A stretch of DNA of 39,360 nt, from assembly GCA_027071075.1 (NCBI GenBank), contig JALSUU010000054.1, positions 1 through 39,360 on the forward strand, in the 5' to 3' direction. The DNA is from Sulfurimonas sp. GTDB lineage: Bacteria; Campylobacterota; Campylobacteria; Campylobacterales; Sulfurimonadaceae. The notes beneath the pieces are model-generated. The model was given only the letters and a program-made list of their open reading frames with translations, ran no database searches and was not told the origin of the DNA. The position numbers were made by a program, and so were the translations under genes. Below are positions 8,207-17,293 of the stretch, one piece after another (the first letter of the stretch is position 1; every line of letters starts with the position of its first letter).

Positions 8207-9265
8207 ATGATTGAAAGATACCCTACAAAAAAAATTTATGTCGGTGATGTAGCTGTTGGTGGTGATGCACCAATCTCTACACAGTCGATGACCTTCTCAG
8301 ATACGCACAATGTTGCAGCAACCGTTGAGCAGATAAATCGTTTGCACTTTGCAGGAGCGGATATTGTCCGTGTTGCTGTTCCAGACATGGAAGATGCCCT
8401 TGCACTCAAAGCTATAAAAGAGCAAATATCGCTCCCTTTAGTTGCAGATATTCACTTTAACTATAAACTCGCACTTATTGCAGCCGAGTCTGTGGACTGC
8501 ATCCGTTTTAACCCGGGAAATATAAGCGATAAGGGGAAAATCCGTGAGATAGTAAAGGCGTGTCAAGAGAGAAATCTTCCTGTTCGCATAGGTGTGAATG
8601 CTGGAAGTTTAGAAAAAGAGTTTGATAATAGGTATGGACCAACAGCTGAGGCGATGGTAGCATCAGCAGAGTACAACATCAAATACCTTGAAGATTTAGG
8701 CTTTGATAACATCAAAATCTCACTTAAAGCAAGTGATGTAGAGAGAACGGTGCAAGCATATAGAATGCTCCGTCCAAAAAACAACTACCCTTTTCATTTA
8801 GGAGTGACTGAAGCAGGTACACTTTTTCATGCTACTGTGAAAAGCTCCATTGGTCTTGGTGCCCTACTCCTTGATGGCATCGGTGATACTATGCGTATCT
8901 CTATAACTGGTGAGCTTGAAGAGGAGATAAATGTTGCCCGTGCTATTTTAAAAGATAGTGGCGCGATGCCTGATGGTCTCAACATCATCTCCTGCCCGAC
9001 TTGTGGACGCATCGAAGCTGATTTAGTGAGTGCTGTAAGCGAGATAGAAAAAAGAACTGCCCATATAAAAACCCCACTCAATGTCTCAGTGATGGGCTGT
9101 GTAGTAAATGCTATAGGAGAAGCGGCTCACGCTGATGTCGCCATAGCGTATGGAAAAGGAAAAGGTTTAGTGATGGTAAAAGGCGAAGTCGTTGCTAACC
9201 TTGATGAAGATGCACTTGTAGATAGATTTGTGAGTGAAGTTGAAGCGATGGCAGAAAAAGTATAA
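8207..9265 (+). CDS. ispG: 4-hydroxy-3-methylbut-2-en-1-yl diphosphate synthase
   Basis: IspG (GcpE), a [4Fe-4S] enzyme of the non-mevalonate isoprenoid pathway, which converts MEcPP to HMBPP. The 352 residues match the short bacterial form: an N-terminal TIM barrel ('[23 protein letters not shown]', 'IRFNPGNI', '[11 protein letters not shown]', 'FHLGVTEAG') and a C-terminal reductase-like domain with the cluster cysteines in 'ISCPTCGR' and '[14 protein letters not shown]'. The ATG has no evident Shine-Dalgarno sequence; a TAAAAT box ends six bases before it, so the message may be leaderless. The stop codon overlaps the dnaB start by one base (TAATG), so the two genes are coupled. Confidence 0.97.
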   Translation: MIERYPTKKIYVGDVAVGGDAPISTQSMTFSDTHNVAATVEQINRLHFAGADIVRVAVPDMEDALALKAIKEQISLPLVADIHFNYKLALIAAESVDCIRFNPGNISDKGKIREIVKACQERNLPVRIGVNAGSLEKEFDNRYGPTAEAMVASAEYNIKYLEDLGFDNIKISLKASDVERTVQAYRMLRPKNNYPFHLGVTEAGTLFHATVKSSIGLGALLLDGIGDTMRISITGELEEEINVARAILKDSGAMPDGLNIISCPTCGRIEADLVSAVSEIEKRTAHIKTPLNVSVMGCVVNAIGEAAHADVAIAYGKGKGLVMVKGEVVANLDEDALVDRFVSEVEAMAEKV

Positions 9266-10710
9266 TGCAAGATAACCTCTATAACCTAGCCTTTGAACGC
9301 TCTATTCTCAGCTCTATCATCTTTGAACCTAGCCAATTTGATGAGCTCAGTACCGCACTGAATGAAGATGACTTTTATCTTCCCGCACATAAAGATATCT
9401 TTTTAGCAATGATGACACTTTTACAAAAAGATCAGCCTATTGATGAAGAGTTTATCAAAAAAGAGCTTATCAAAATCAAAAAATTTGATGAACAAGTGCT
9501 TCTTGAAATCCTCTCAGCAAACCCTATCTCAAACACTAAAGCCTATGTAGATGAGATAAAAGACAAATCTCTCAAGCGCCATCTTTTAACACTTACAACA
9601 GAGATAAAACGCGTAACAGTAGAAGAAGAACTACCCTCTGCTGAAGTGATAGATATAGTTGAGAAAAAACTCTATGAGATAACCCAAGACAATCAAACAA
9701 GCGACTTTAAGGACGCTCCAAAGATGACATTTGACACTATGGAGTACATCAAAGAGATGAAAGCCCGTGGAAACTCTGTGCTTGTTGGAGTCGATACTGG
9801 CTTTGCTGAACTCAACAAGATGACGACTGGTTTTGGTAAGGGAGACTTGGTAATTATCGCAGCACGCCCTGCGATGGGAAAAACTTCTTTTGTGTTAAAT
9901 ACTGTTAATTCTCTTATAATGCAAGGCAAAGGAGTAGCATTTTTCTCTCTTGAAATGCCAGCGGAACAGTTGATGTTGCGTCTGCTCTCTATCCAAACTT
10001 CTATACCACTTCAAAAACTGAGAGTGGGTGATATGAATGATGACCAATGGTCTTCACTCACTGGGGCTATTGATAAGATGAATGGTGCGAAACTCTTTGT
10101 GGATGATCAGGGAAGTATTAACATTAATCAACTCCGTTCTAAACTTCGTAAACTGAAAAATCAACACCCTGAGATTGAGATAGCTGTGATAGATTATCTT
10201 CAGATTATGCAAGGCGTTGGAAACCAAGATAGACACCTGCAAGTCTCTGAAATCTCTCGTGGACTTAAAATGCTTGCGCGTGAGTTGGAGATGCCAGTAG
10301 TTGCTCTCTCTCAGCTCAACCGTGGATTAGAGTCTCGTAATGACAAACGCCCAATGCTGAGTGATATTCGTGAGTCTGGTTCTATTGAGCAAGATGCGGA
10401 CATCATTCTCTTTGTCTATCGTGATGATGTTTATCTCTACAAAGAGGAAAAAGAGCGTGAAAAAGCTGCAAAAGCAGAGGGAAAAGAGTTTGTCTCAGAG
10501 TATGTTGAAAAAGAGGAAGAGGATGCGGAGATTATCATAGGAAAACAGCGAAATGGTCCTACGGGTCATGTAAAACTTGTCTTTCAGAAAAAGCTTACTC
10601 GCTTTGTTGATGCACCTACCTTTAGTGCAGGCGTTGAGACAGTATATGAAAATATAGACACAAGTTCTGCAGACATGGATGTCCCTATAGTGGATATGCC
10701 TACACTTTAA
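9265..10710 (+). CDS. dnaB: Replicative DNA helicase DnaB
   Basis: The 481-residue replicative helicase. The N-terminal helical domain occupies about 1-105 and is followed by a linker. The RecA-like motor contains Walker A 'ARPAMGKTS' (about 200-208), 'FFSLEMPAEQL', Walker B 'IAVIDYLQIM', 'VVALSQLNRGLESR' and 'DIRESGSIEQDADIILFVYRD'. The C-terminal 'GKQRNGPTGHVKLVFQKKLTRF' is the usual family ending. The charged insert of about 30 residues between 'VYRDDVYLYKEEKEREK' and 'EIIIGKQRNG' is longer than in E. coli but typical of Campylobacterota. It is sandwiched between ispG and comEC with almost no spacing; the dnaB-comEC order is the same as in H. pylori. Confidence 0.97.
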   Translation: MQDNLYNLAFERSILSSIIFEPSQFDELSTALNEDDFYLPAHKDIFLAMMTLLQKDQPIDEEFIKKELIKIKKFDEQVLLEILSANPISNTKAYVDEIKDKSLKRHLLTLTTEIKRVTVEEELPSAEVIDIVEKKLYEITQDNQTSDFKDAPKMTFDTMEYIKEMKARGNSVLVGVDTGFAELNKMTTGFGKGDLVIIAARPAMGKTSFVLNTVNSLIMQGKGVAFFSLEMPAEQLMLRLLSIQTSIPLQKLRVGDMNDDQWSSLTGAIDKMNGAKLFVDDQGSININQLRSKLRKLKNQHPEIEIAVIDYLQIMQGVGNQDRHLQVSEISRGLKMLARELEMPVVALSQLNRGLESRNDKRPMLSDIRESGSIEQDADIILFVYRDDVYLYKEEKEREKAAKAEGKEFVSEYVEKEEEDAEIIIGKQRNGPTGHVKLVFQKKLTRFVDAPTFSAGVETVYENIDTSSADMDVPIVDMPTL

Positions 10711-10713
10711 AAA

Positions 10714-11991
10714 ATGCTTGAGAGAGTCTCCCTTTTTAGGAACACAAGAGACTTCTTTCATCTTCTTATTCTCGTTTTTACACTTTTTTCACTCTCTATC
10801 TCTTATGAGTTTTATAACTACAAAGAACTCACAAAGTTTGACTCACAACTCGTAGATGCCACAGTCCTAAAACAGTACACAAAAACCAAACTTACAAAAA
10901 AGGGGAAGTTAAAAACTTATCAGGTACTAAAACTCAAAAGTGATGCAGGTTTTGTTTTTTACTCCACAGCAAGCAAAAAACTTCAAAATATCAAGTATAA
11001 AAAAATTCAAGTCGAAGCATGGGCTGGGAAAATCAGTTTTTATGAGTATATGCACGGTTTTTACTGCTTCTCTAAAATACTTAAAATTTATGATGATACT
11101 TCTTATAAAACAAAACTCAATACATTTATAGATGCACAACACTCTAATGCTAATATATCTCTACTCTATCAAGCACTCTTTAGTGCTAAACAGCTCCCCT
11201 ATAAACTTCAACAACTCTTTTCAAATCTTGGTATTTCCCACCTCATCGCCATTAGTGGATTTCATTTAGGTGTATTAGGAGGAATACTCTTTTTTCTTTT
11301 CAAATACCCCTATAAATTTTTACAAAATAGATACTTCCCCTACAGAAGTTACAAGGTGGACTCTTTTTGGATAGTTACCCTACTCCTCTACAGCTACTTA
11401 CTATTTTTAGACATACCACCCTCGCTACTTCGTGCTTTAGTTATGCTCATTATCGGTTTTATATTATATGATAGAGGTATGGTTATCATCTCGATGCAGA
11501 CACTCCTACTTACAACTTTACTCATAATAGCACTTATACCACGACTCTTTTTTAGTGTAGGATTTTGGCTGAGTGTAAGTGGCGTTTTTTATATCTTTTT
11601 GTTTTTGATTCATTTTAAGGAGTGGAGCAGATGGACACAATTTTTCCTGCTTCCGTTTTGGGTCTATTTTTTAATGTTACCCTTTTCATTAGTCATATTT
11701 GGAAACTTTAGTATCTACCATCCCCTCTCTGTTTTATGGACTTCACTCTTTACACTCTTTTACCCACTAAGTATATTTTTACATATCTTAGGAGTAGGAA
11801 ATTTACTTGACTCCTCACTTCTAGCTTTGATGCACTTAGATACAAAACCAATCACATTAGAGTTAAGTAAAAATATTTTGATTATTCAAGTTCTTTTATC
11901 TTTTGGAGCCATTTACAAAAAAAGTTTCCTCACCTTACTTCTACTCTTTAGCTTCTCTTTTTTTATATATGCCATCTATAATGTGACATAG
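10714..11991 (+). CDS. comEC: ComEC/Rec2-family DNA-uptake membrane protein (short form)
   Basis: A 425-residue polytopic membrane protein. The N-terminal hydrophobic segment is followed by an extracytoplasmic region (about 45-165), then the 'competence' membrane domain with the hallmark 'LFSNLGISHLIAISGFHLGVLGGI' (about 166-190) and many helices to the C-terminus. It lacks the C-terminal metallo-beta-lactamase domain of long ComEC proteins, as is usual in Helicobacter and Campylobacter. It should form the inner-membrane channel for single-stranded DNA in natural transformation; no other com genes are in the window. It starts three bases after dnaB. The last 51 bases overlap the convergent gene at 11941. 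Confidence 0.85.
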   Translation: MLERVSLFRNTRDFFHLLILVFTLFSLSISYEFYNYKELTKFDSQLVDATVLKQYTKTKLTKKGKLKTYQVLKLKSDAGFVFYSTASKKLQNIKYKKIQVEAWAGKISFYEYMHGFYCFSKILKIYDDTSYKTKLNTFIDAQHSNANISLLYQALFSAKQLPYKLQQLFSNLGISHLIAISGFHLGVLGGILFFLFKYPYKFLQNRYFPYRSYKVDSFWIVTLLLYSYLLFLDIPPSLLRALVMLIIGFILYDRGMVIISMQTLLLTTLLIIALIPRLFFSVGFWLSVSGVFYIFLFLIHFKEWSRWTQFFLLPFWVYFLMLPFSLVIFGNFSIYHPLSVLWTSLFTLFYPLSIFLHILGVGNLLDSSLLALMHLDTKPITLELSKNILIIQVLLSFGAIYKKSFLTLLLLFSFSFFIYAIYNVT

Positions 11992-12768
11992 TTTAAGTCC
12001 ATAAATAAATATAATCCACGAAGCATAAATCCATAAAAAAAGAAACATCAAAATAGCAAAAGAGCCATACATAGTTGTGTAAGACTTATTCATAAAAACA
12101 TAGTAAATAAAGGCATTTTTACTCACACTAAAGACTATGGAGATAACAAAAGAACTTATCAAAGATGCCTTAGGATTTACTCTTACATTTGCCGAGATTT
12201 GAAAAAGTAAAAAGAAGAGACTCCAGATAATAATATAGGGAATCAGAGGAAGAATATCTAAGCCCTCAGTCAAAGAGTTTGATGCCATAAGTGTGGCGAT
12301 ATACCCCGTTATGTAAAAAGAAGCCCCTAGAGCGATCGGAGTAAGTGTTAACATAGTCCAGTAGGTTGTTATACTCTCCCATAGTGTTCGTGGCTTTGCA
12401 TGAAAAATTCTGTTTGCGATATACTCAAAGTTTTTAAAAAAGAGCAAAGAGGAGACTAAAATAGCGATAAATCCTATCATTCCCATCTTAGAGGAGTTTT
12501 GTAAAAAACCATTTATCTGCTGCATCACCACTTCTGAGTTTACAGGCATAAGGTTTGAGAAGATAAAATCTTGGATTTTTAAGTAGTACTCAGAAAAACT
12601 TGGCAAAGATGTAAGCAGTGTCATCATAATAAGCAAGAGTGGAATAATGGTAAATATAGTATAAAAACTCAAACTTGCAGCAAAAAGTGTCAACTCCTTA
12701 TCTACAAATGTTTTAATGAAAAAACGAATATGTTTATAAACCCTATAGAACTCTTTTTTTACAACCAC
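11941..12768 (-). CDS. YihY/BrkB (UPF0761) family inner-membrane protein
   Basis: A polytopic membrane protein with about six helices. 'KELTLFAASLSFYTIFTIIPLLLIM' near the N-terminus is the family signature, and 'RIFHAKPRTLWESITTYWTMLTLTPIALG' and 'FLFLWIYASWIIFIYGLKL' follow later. Family members were once misassigned as ribonuclease BN; their role is unsettled. I place the start at GTG 12768, which has AAGGGG six bases upstream and gives 'VVVKKEFYRVYKHIRF'. A longer frame begins at TTG 12789 but has no ribosome site. Its 3' end overlaps convergent comEC by 51 bases, so the two transcripts are antisense to each other there. Confidence 0.85.
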   Translation of the reverse strand: MVVKKEFYRVYKHIRFFIKTFVDKELTLFAASLSFYTIFTIIPLLLIMMTLLTSLPSFSEYYLKIQDFIFSNLMPVNSEVVMQQINGFLQNSSKMGMIGFIAILVSSLLFFKNFEYIANRIFHAKPRTLWESITTYWTMLTLTPIALGASFYITGYIATLMASNSLTEGLDILPLIPYIIIWSLFFLLFQISANVRVNPKASLISSFVISIVFSVSKNAFIYYVFMNKSYTTMYGSFAILMFLFLWIYASWIIFIYGLKLCHIIDGIYKKREAKE

Positions 12769-12806
12769 GCAACACCCCTTATTTTTCAATTATCCCAAAT
12801 TATACC

Positions 12807-14954
12807 CTAAACTGCCTCTAACCTTCGAATCTCTCTCGCCGAGTGGCGTAACTCTTCTCCCAAGGTTGAACCAAGTTCAAAAAGAAGGGCTAAAGATAAT
12901 TCCTCTTTCTCTTTGGACTCTAAACTGATAAGGTCTGCTTGTTTGAACTCTAGTAGAGTTGTATCGGCTTTACATACAGCACTTGCTGTCCTCTCACCAG
13001 GATTTAAAAAAGATATCTCACCAAAATAAGTCCCTGCTCCATATTTTCCAAAGAGTTTATAATCATCTTTACCGTAAAAGAGTTCAATATTGACCTCCCC
13101 CTTTAAAACCATAAATAGAGAGTCTCCCATATCACCTTGTTCAAAAAGTGTTTCACCCTTGTTCAGTTTTATTTCACGACTCAGTTTTTGAATAATCTCT
13201 ACAATATTTGGAGAGATATTTTTACAAAGTTGATTTTCCTCTATATCTATAAAGCTATCCTTGCTACGAAGTTCAATACCATGTGCTACTAGTAGTCTAT
13301 TTTCTCCATACTCAAAGGCACTATCAATATTGATAAAAGTTCTAATTTTAATACTATGTTTTTTATCTATACTCTCAAGTGCTCTATTGATTTTTTTACC
13401 CAAACCTAACTCTTTATGCATATGACATAAAACAAGTTCAGAGCCAATATTTTTCAATCGTGATGCTATTTGCAGTAAGATGATAACCCCCGAGAGATCC
13501 ATCAAAGTAACTCTTTGAAAATGCAAAATGACTATATAGCCCTCTCTCATATAAGGATCCATCTCCTCTAAAAGTTTATCTGCCGTTGCAAAGAAAAGGT
13601 TTCCAGTCAACTCAAGCATCACAACTTTCTCTCCATACTCTTGTAAAATTGCCTTCTCTGCATCTGTTCTTTTGACTAAAGAGGTTCTTCTTGAAGCATT
13701 TGTTCTTCTATGAATGATATCCGCTTTTATCTGCATACGAAGATAGACAAGCATAGAGATTACAATACCAATTCCTACAGCACTCACAAGATCAATAAGA
13801 ATCACACTTAAAAGGACAACGAGAGCAATAAATGCATCAACTCTACTCTTTTTATAGCGTAACCAATCAATGATGTTAAAGTTTATCATTCCAAAACCGA
13901 CAATGACGATAATAGCACCAAGTACACTCAGCGGTAAATATCTCCCCAGACTCCCAAAAAAAAGAATGAGAAGCACAAAAACAAGTCCACTAAAGATACT
14001 ACTATAACGCCCACCGCCACTCTGTATATTTACTAGTGTAGCGCCTTTTGTACCTCCACCACCGAGTCCACCCAAAAGACCAACAATAATCTGTCCAATC
14101 CCCTGAGCCACAATCTCCTTTCTTCCATTATGTCTTGTGTTTGTTTGCGAATCTGCAACTATGGCTGTCACTAAACAATCTGTCGTTGCAAGAACAGTAA
14201 GAGCCAATGATGCAGTCACTATCTCTTCTATATTTAAAGAGTGTAAACCTACTAAAGAGAATCCAAAATGTAAAGAGTCAATACCAGGGATACTCCCCAC
14301 TACCCAAGAAGAAAAACTTTCATCAAGATAGAGACTATTGAGCAGGGCATACACAAGACTCCCCACGAAAAGCCCCACAAGTGCAGCAGGAAGTTTTTTA
14401 CTTATCTTGGGCGTTATGATAATAGTGAGCATTGTAACTACTGCTATAATTAGGGGGATAGAAGCGATAAAACGATCATCTATACTCTGATAAGGGGAGA
14501 GAAAAAGTTTTAGCTGAGATTTTATCATTAATATCCCAATTCCACTTACCAATCCAACGATTACAGGGTAAGGAATATACTTAACAAGTTTTGCCCCACC
14601 TAAAAGACTAAAGATGATTTGAAAAAGACCCGTTAGTATGAGTATAGCACTCAGAGTCAGCAACATATTTGCTGAAGTAGCACCGTTTCCTGCCATAATG
14701 GTAAACACACCGACAAGTAACATGGTAACGGGACCATTAGGTGCGCTAAACATTCCAAGTGTTGCACCAAATATCCCTGAGACTAAAGAGAGCACTGCAG
14801 CGCCAATGATTCCAGCAAGTGCACCACTTGATGCATCAAGTCCCATCACAGAGAAAAGAACAACCCCTAAACCCATTGATTGAGGAAGAATTACTGCAGT
14901 ACCTGAAAGTGCACCTAAAAAATCTTTTAAAAGTGAGGTAGTATCTATTTTCAT
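12807..14954 (-). CDS. SulP-family anion transporter with STAS and cyclic-nucleotide-binding domains
   Basis: A 715-residue fusion. Residues about 1-410 are a SulP/SLC26 transporter with 10-14 helices ('GALSGTAVILPQSMGLGVVLFS', 'SAPNGPVTMLLVG', 'GLLGGLGGGGTKGATLVNIQSGG'). About 440-545 is a STAS domain ('VVMLELTGNLFFATADKL', 'VILHFQRVTLMDLSGVIILLQ'). About 585-690 is a cNMP-binding/Crp-like domain with the phosphate-cassette pattern 'YFGEISFLNPGERTASAVCKADT'. SulP proteins carry sulfate, bicarbonate or other anions; the nucleotide domain implies gating by a cyclic nucleotide. The substrate is not determinable, although sulfate or bicarbonate would suit a sulfur-oxidising autotroph. A hairpin (14957-14986) covers part of its ribosome site. 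Confidence 0.88.
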   Translation of the reverse strand: MKIDTTSLLKDFLGALSGTAVILPQSMGLGVVLFSVMGLDASSGALAGIIGAAVLSLVSGIFGATLGMFSAPNGPVTMLLVGVFTIMAGNGATSANMLLTLSAILILTGLFQIIFSLLGGAKLVKYIPYPVIVGLVSGIGILMIKSQLKLFLSPYQSIDDRFIASIPLIIAVVTMLTIIITPKISKKLPAALVGLFVGSLVYALLNSLYLDESFSSWVVGSIPGIDSLHFGFSLVGLHSLNIEEIVTASLALTVLATTDCLVTAIVADSQTNTRHNGRKEIVAQGIGQIIVGLLGGLGGGGTKGATLVNIQSGGGRYSSIFSGLVFVLLILFFGSLGRYLPLSVLGAIIVIVGFGMINFNIIDWLRYKKSRVDAFIALVVLLSVILIDLVSAVGIGIVISMLVYLRMQIKADIIHRRTNASRRTSLVKRTDAEKAILQEYGEKVVMLELTGNLFFATADKLLEEMDPYMREGYIVILHFQRVTLMDLSGVIILLQIASRLKNIGSELVLCHMHKELGLGKKINRALESIDKKHSIKIRTFINIDSAFEYGENRLLVAHGIELRSKDSFIDIEENQLCKNISPNIVEIIQKLSREIKLNKGETLFEQGDMGDSLFMVLKGEVNIELFYGKDDYKLFGKYGAGTYFGEISFLNPGERTASAVCKADTTLLEFKQADLISLESKEKEELSLALLFELGSTLGEELRHSAREIRRLEAV

Positions 14955-14956
14955 TT

Positions 14957-14986
14957 GAGTAGCCTTTGTAATATTATGGGCTACTC
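14957..14986 (-). promoter_or_regulatory. Hairpin overlapping the ribosome site of the SulP gene
   Basis: GAGTAGCC (14957-14964) and GGCTACTC (14979-14986) form a perfect 8-bp inverted repeat with a 14-base loop, between glcD and the SulP gene. On the mRNA strand the 3' arm begins with the GG of the apparent ribosome site AAAGG, eight bases before the ATG, so the folded form would hide it. No T-run follows, so it does not look like a simple terminator. A regulatory role is inference. Confidence 0.4.
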
Positions 14987-15011
14987 TTTATAAATTATTA
15001 CTGAAGAGGGA

Positions 15012-16397
15012 TTAATTAAGCCCCATTTTTGCAGGATTTAAAATATTGTTTGGGTCAAACGCCATTTTGATTGATTTAAAAAGATTCATCTCTTCATCAG
15101 AGAATGCCATACTCATATAAGGAGCTTTTGCAAGACCTATTCCATGCTCACCTGAGAGTGTTCCACCTAAATCAACTGTCGCTTGAAAAACCTCTTCTAT
15201 GGCTTGATAAGCAATTTTTACCTGCTCAGGGTCACTACCATCTACCATTACATTCGTATGAACATTTCCATCACCCGTATGCCCAAAACAGGGGATGTTT
15301 ACCTTATACTTATCAGCAATAGCATAAAATTTTTCTAAGAGTTCTGGTAAAACTGCACGAGGGACTGTTACATCTTCGTTGAGTTTTTTACTTCCATAAA
15401 CACTTAGAGCTGGTGATGCATTACGGCGAGCGAACCAGATATCTTTTGCCTCTGCATCATCTTTAGCACGACGAAACTCTGTACAACCGTTCTCTTTAAA
15501 AACCTCTTCAATTTTATTCAGTTGAAAGTCTAAATCATCCTCTAGGTTTCCATCGACATCCGTTACAAGCAGAGCACCTGCATCAACGGGTAAACCCTTA
15601 CTAAAAGTCTGCTCAACCGCACGGATAGTAAGGTTATCTAAAAACTCCATAGCAACGGGAGTGATGCCACTTGCCATTGTTTTATAAACCGCTTCCATTG
15701 CATCATTTACAGTTGGGAAAATTCCCATTGCAGTTTTTGTGAGCTTTGGCTTTGGAATGAGTTTGAGTGTTATCTCTGTTAAAACGGCTAAAGTTCCCTC
15801 AGAAGCGATTAAAATACCACTAATGTTATAGCCGGCAACATCCTTAATAGTTCTCTTTCCCGCTTTAATCACATCACCATTTGGTAAAACTGCACGCGTA
15901 GCCATCACATAATCTTTCGTGATGCCATACTTCGCAGCACGCATACCACCAGCATTTTCACTTACATTTCCACCAAGAGTTGAGTAGTCTTGACTTGCTG
16001 GATCTGGTGGGTAGAAGAGACCTACCTCTTCCACTGCTCTTTGTAGGTCCATATTTATCACGCCTGGTTGTACTATGGCTACCATGTTTTTCATATCTAT
16101 CTCTAAGATATTATTCATATGTTTTTCCATCGCTAAAACGATTCCACCAGAACTAGGAAGTGCTCCACCTGTAAACCCTGAACCTGCTCCACGAGGAACT
16201 ATAACAATTTTGTGTTCGTTACAGTACTTTAAAATCGCACTTACATCCTCTTCGTTGCGAGGAAAAACTACAGCATCTGGCTCAAAATGCTCACGCGTTG
16301 CATCGTAAGAGTAAGCAATCAAGTGTGCCTTGTCACTGTAAATATTTTCATCGCCTACGATTGCACTAAAGTGTTTTATATGTTTTATATCTATCAT
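15012..16397 (-). CDS. glcD: FAD-linked oxidase, GlcD / D-lactate dehydrogenase family
   Basis: A 461-residue flavoprotein. The N-terminal PCMH-type FAD-binding domain has 'VVFPRNEEDVSAIL', 'IVPRGAGSGFTGGALPSSGG' (about 70-90) and 'PPDPASQDYSTLGGNVSENAGG'. The C-terminal substrate domain ends with 'CFGHTGDGNVHTNVMVDG' and 'LGGTLSGEHGIGLAKAPYM', both conserved in glycolate oxidase GlcD and D-lactate dehydrogenases. It probably oxidises D-lactate or another 2-hydroxy acid and passes electrons to the quinone pool. No GlcE or GlcF partner is adjacent. The gene lies three bases after the PgbA-like gene; the same pair of neighbours occurs in H. pylori. Annotation as glycolate rather than lactate oxidase is not certain. 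Confidence 0.9.
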   Translation of the reverse strand: MIDIKHIKHFSAIVGDENIYSDKAHLIAYSYDATREHFEPDAVVFPRNEEDVSAILKYCNEHKIVIVPRGAGSGFTGGALPSSGGIVLAMEKHMNNILEIDMKNMVAIVQPGVINMDLQRAVEEVGLFYPPDPASQDYSTLGGNVSENAGGMRAAKYGITKDYVMATRAVLPNGDVIKAGKRTIKDVAGYNISGILIASEGTLAVLTEITLKLIPKPKLTKTAMGIFPTVNDAMEAVYKTMASGITPVAMEFLDNLTIRAVEQTFSKGLPVDAGALLVTDVDGNLEDDLDFQLNKIEEVFKENGCTEFRRAKDDAEAKDIWFARRNASPALSVYGSKKLNEDVTVPRAVLPELLEKFYAIADKYKVNIPCFGHTGDGNVHTNVMVDGSDPEQVKIAYQAIEEVFQATVDLGGTLSGEHGIGLAKAPYMSMAFSDEEMNLFKSIKMAFDPNNILNPAKMGLN

Positions 16398-16400
16398 AGT

Positions 16401-17192
16401 TTATTTTCCTATTTCAAAATTTTTGAGTAAGTAGTGAAGCTTTGCATCACCCTCTTTTATCACATTATAAAAATTTTCATTCTTCTTGTTATACTCTACT
16501 AAAAGCTTATAGTAGTGTGGTGCATACTCTGTCAATTCATTACTTCCTGCTCCAAACCAATTTGCTTCAATCTTTTCTACTCTTGAGTAAAAAGGGAGTT
16601 TTACACTATCTTGTGTCAGTGGCGCATCACTAATGCTCAAAATTTTAAAACTTTTAATATCAATAGTGTAAAGTTTTTTATCAAGATAGATAAAGAGAAG
16701 TCCAACACTTGTAGCGATGCTCATCGCTTCAAAATCCTCTTTAAGAGGTGTTGGATGTCCTCTGTATGAAAGCACAGTTGCAAAAAGGTCAGAATGCACC
16801 CACTGGATTCTTACACTTTTTGTTATGCGATGATAAATCTCTTCACTTGGTGCTATTAGTAGCGCTCTTGAGTATCCAAAGGCGAGTTGCACTTCATCAC
16901 CTACTACTATTTTCCACTTTCCAGAGGGAAGAGAGTTATTTCTCAGTGCTGTAAAGTTACTCATCTTCAGAGTAGCAATCTTTTTCTCTTTATCATAGGC
17001 AATAACTGTCGCATTTTTTAAGATGCTTGTATGCTCTTTTGCAATGCGGTGCACAACAAAACCACTCACGCCGACATCCACTTTTTCTATTTTTGCAGTT
17101 ATAGTCTCACCATCAACGCTTAAAACAGGTGCTTTGATAATAGAAGCCATGAGTTCAAAACAGATAAAAGTGAGTAAAAGTATAGTTTTCAT
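16401..17192 (-). CDS. PgbA-N-domain protein (plasminogen-binding protein homologue)
   Basis: A 263-residue secreted or surface-associated protein with an N-terminal signal peptide (MKTILLLTFICFELMAS). The body resembles the N-terminal domain of H. pylori PgbA: 'VDGETITAKIEKVDVGVSGFVVH' and 'AYDKEKKIATLKMSNF' near the start, and 'RALLIAPSEEIYHRITKS' and 'WVHSDLFATVLSYRGHPTPLKEDF' in the middle. In H. pylori PgbA the C-terminal lysines bind plasminogen; this short form also has a lysine-rich tail but need not bind a host protein. The original role is probably envelope-related. Neighbours glcD and Csd3 are conserved with H. pylori, which supports the identification. The divergent csd3 promoter region is 101 bases long, with a TATAAT box at 17225-17220 on this strand. 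Confidence 0.75.
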   Translation of the reverse strand: MKTILLLTFICFELMASIIKAPVLSVDGETITAKIEKVDVGVSGFVVHRIAKEHTSILKNATVIAYDKEKKIATLKMSNFTALRNNSLPSGKWKIVVGDEVQLAFGYSRALLIAPSEEIYHRITKSVRIQWVHSDLFATVLSYRGHPTPLKEDFEAMSIATSVGLLFIYLDKKLYTIDIKSFKILSISDAPLTQDSVKLPFYSRVEKIEANWFGAGSNELTEYAPHYYKLLVEYNKKNENFYNVIKEGDAKLHYLLKNFEIGK

Positions 17193-17293
17193 ATTTCTTC
17201 TTTGTAATTATTTACTGCGATTATATCAAACAAACCTCAGACTAAGCAAAAATTTGATAATGTTTTACAATAATTTACTTTAGGCTTATATTT

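Noticed and set aside
8563..9081. Minus-strand ORFs inside ispG
   Set aside because: Shadow frames of a highly conserved gene; no independent signals.
12769..12789. TTG start of the YihY gene at 12789
   Set aside because: GTG 12768 has AAGGGG at six bases, while the TTG has no ribosome site and adds residues not typical of the family.
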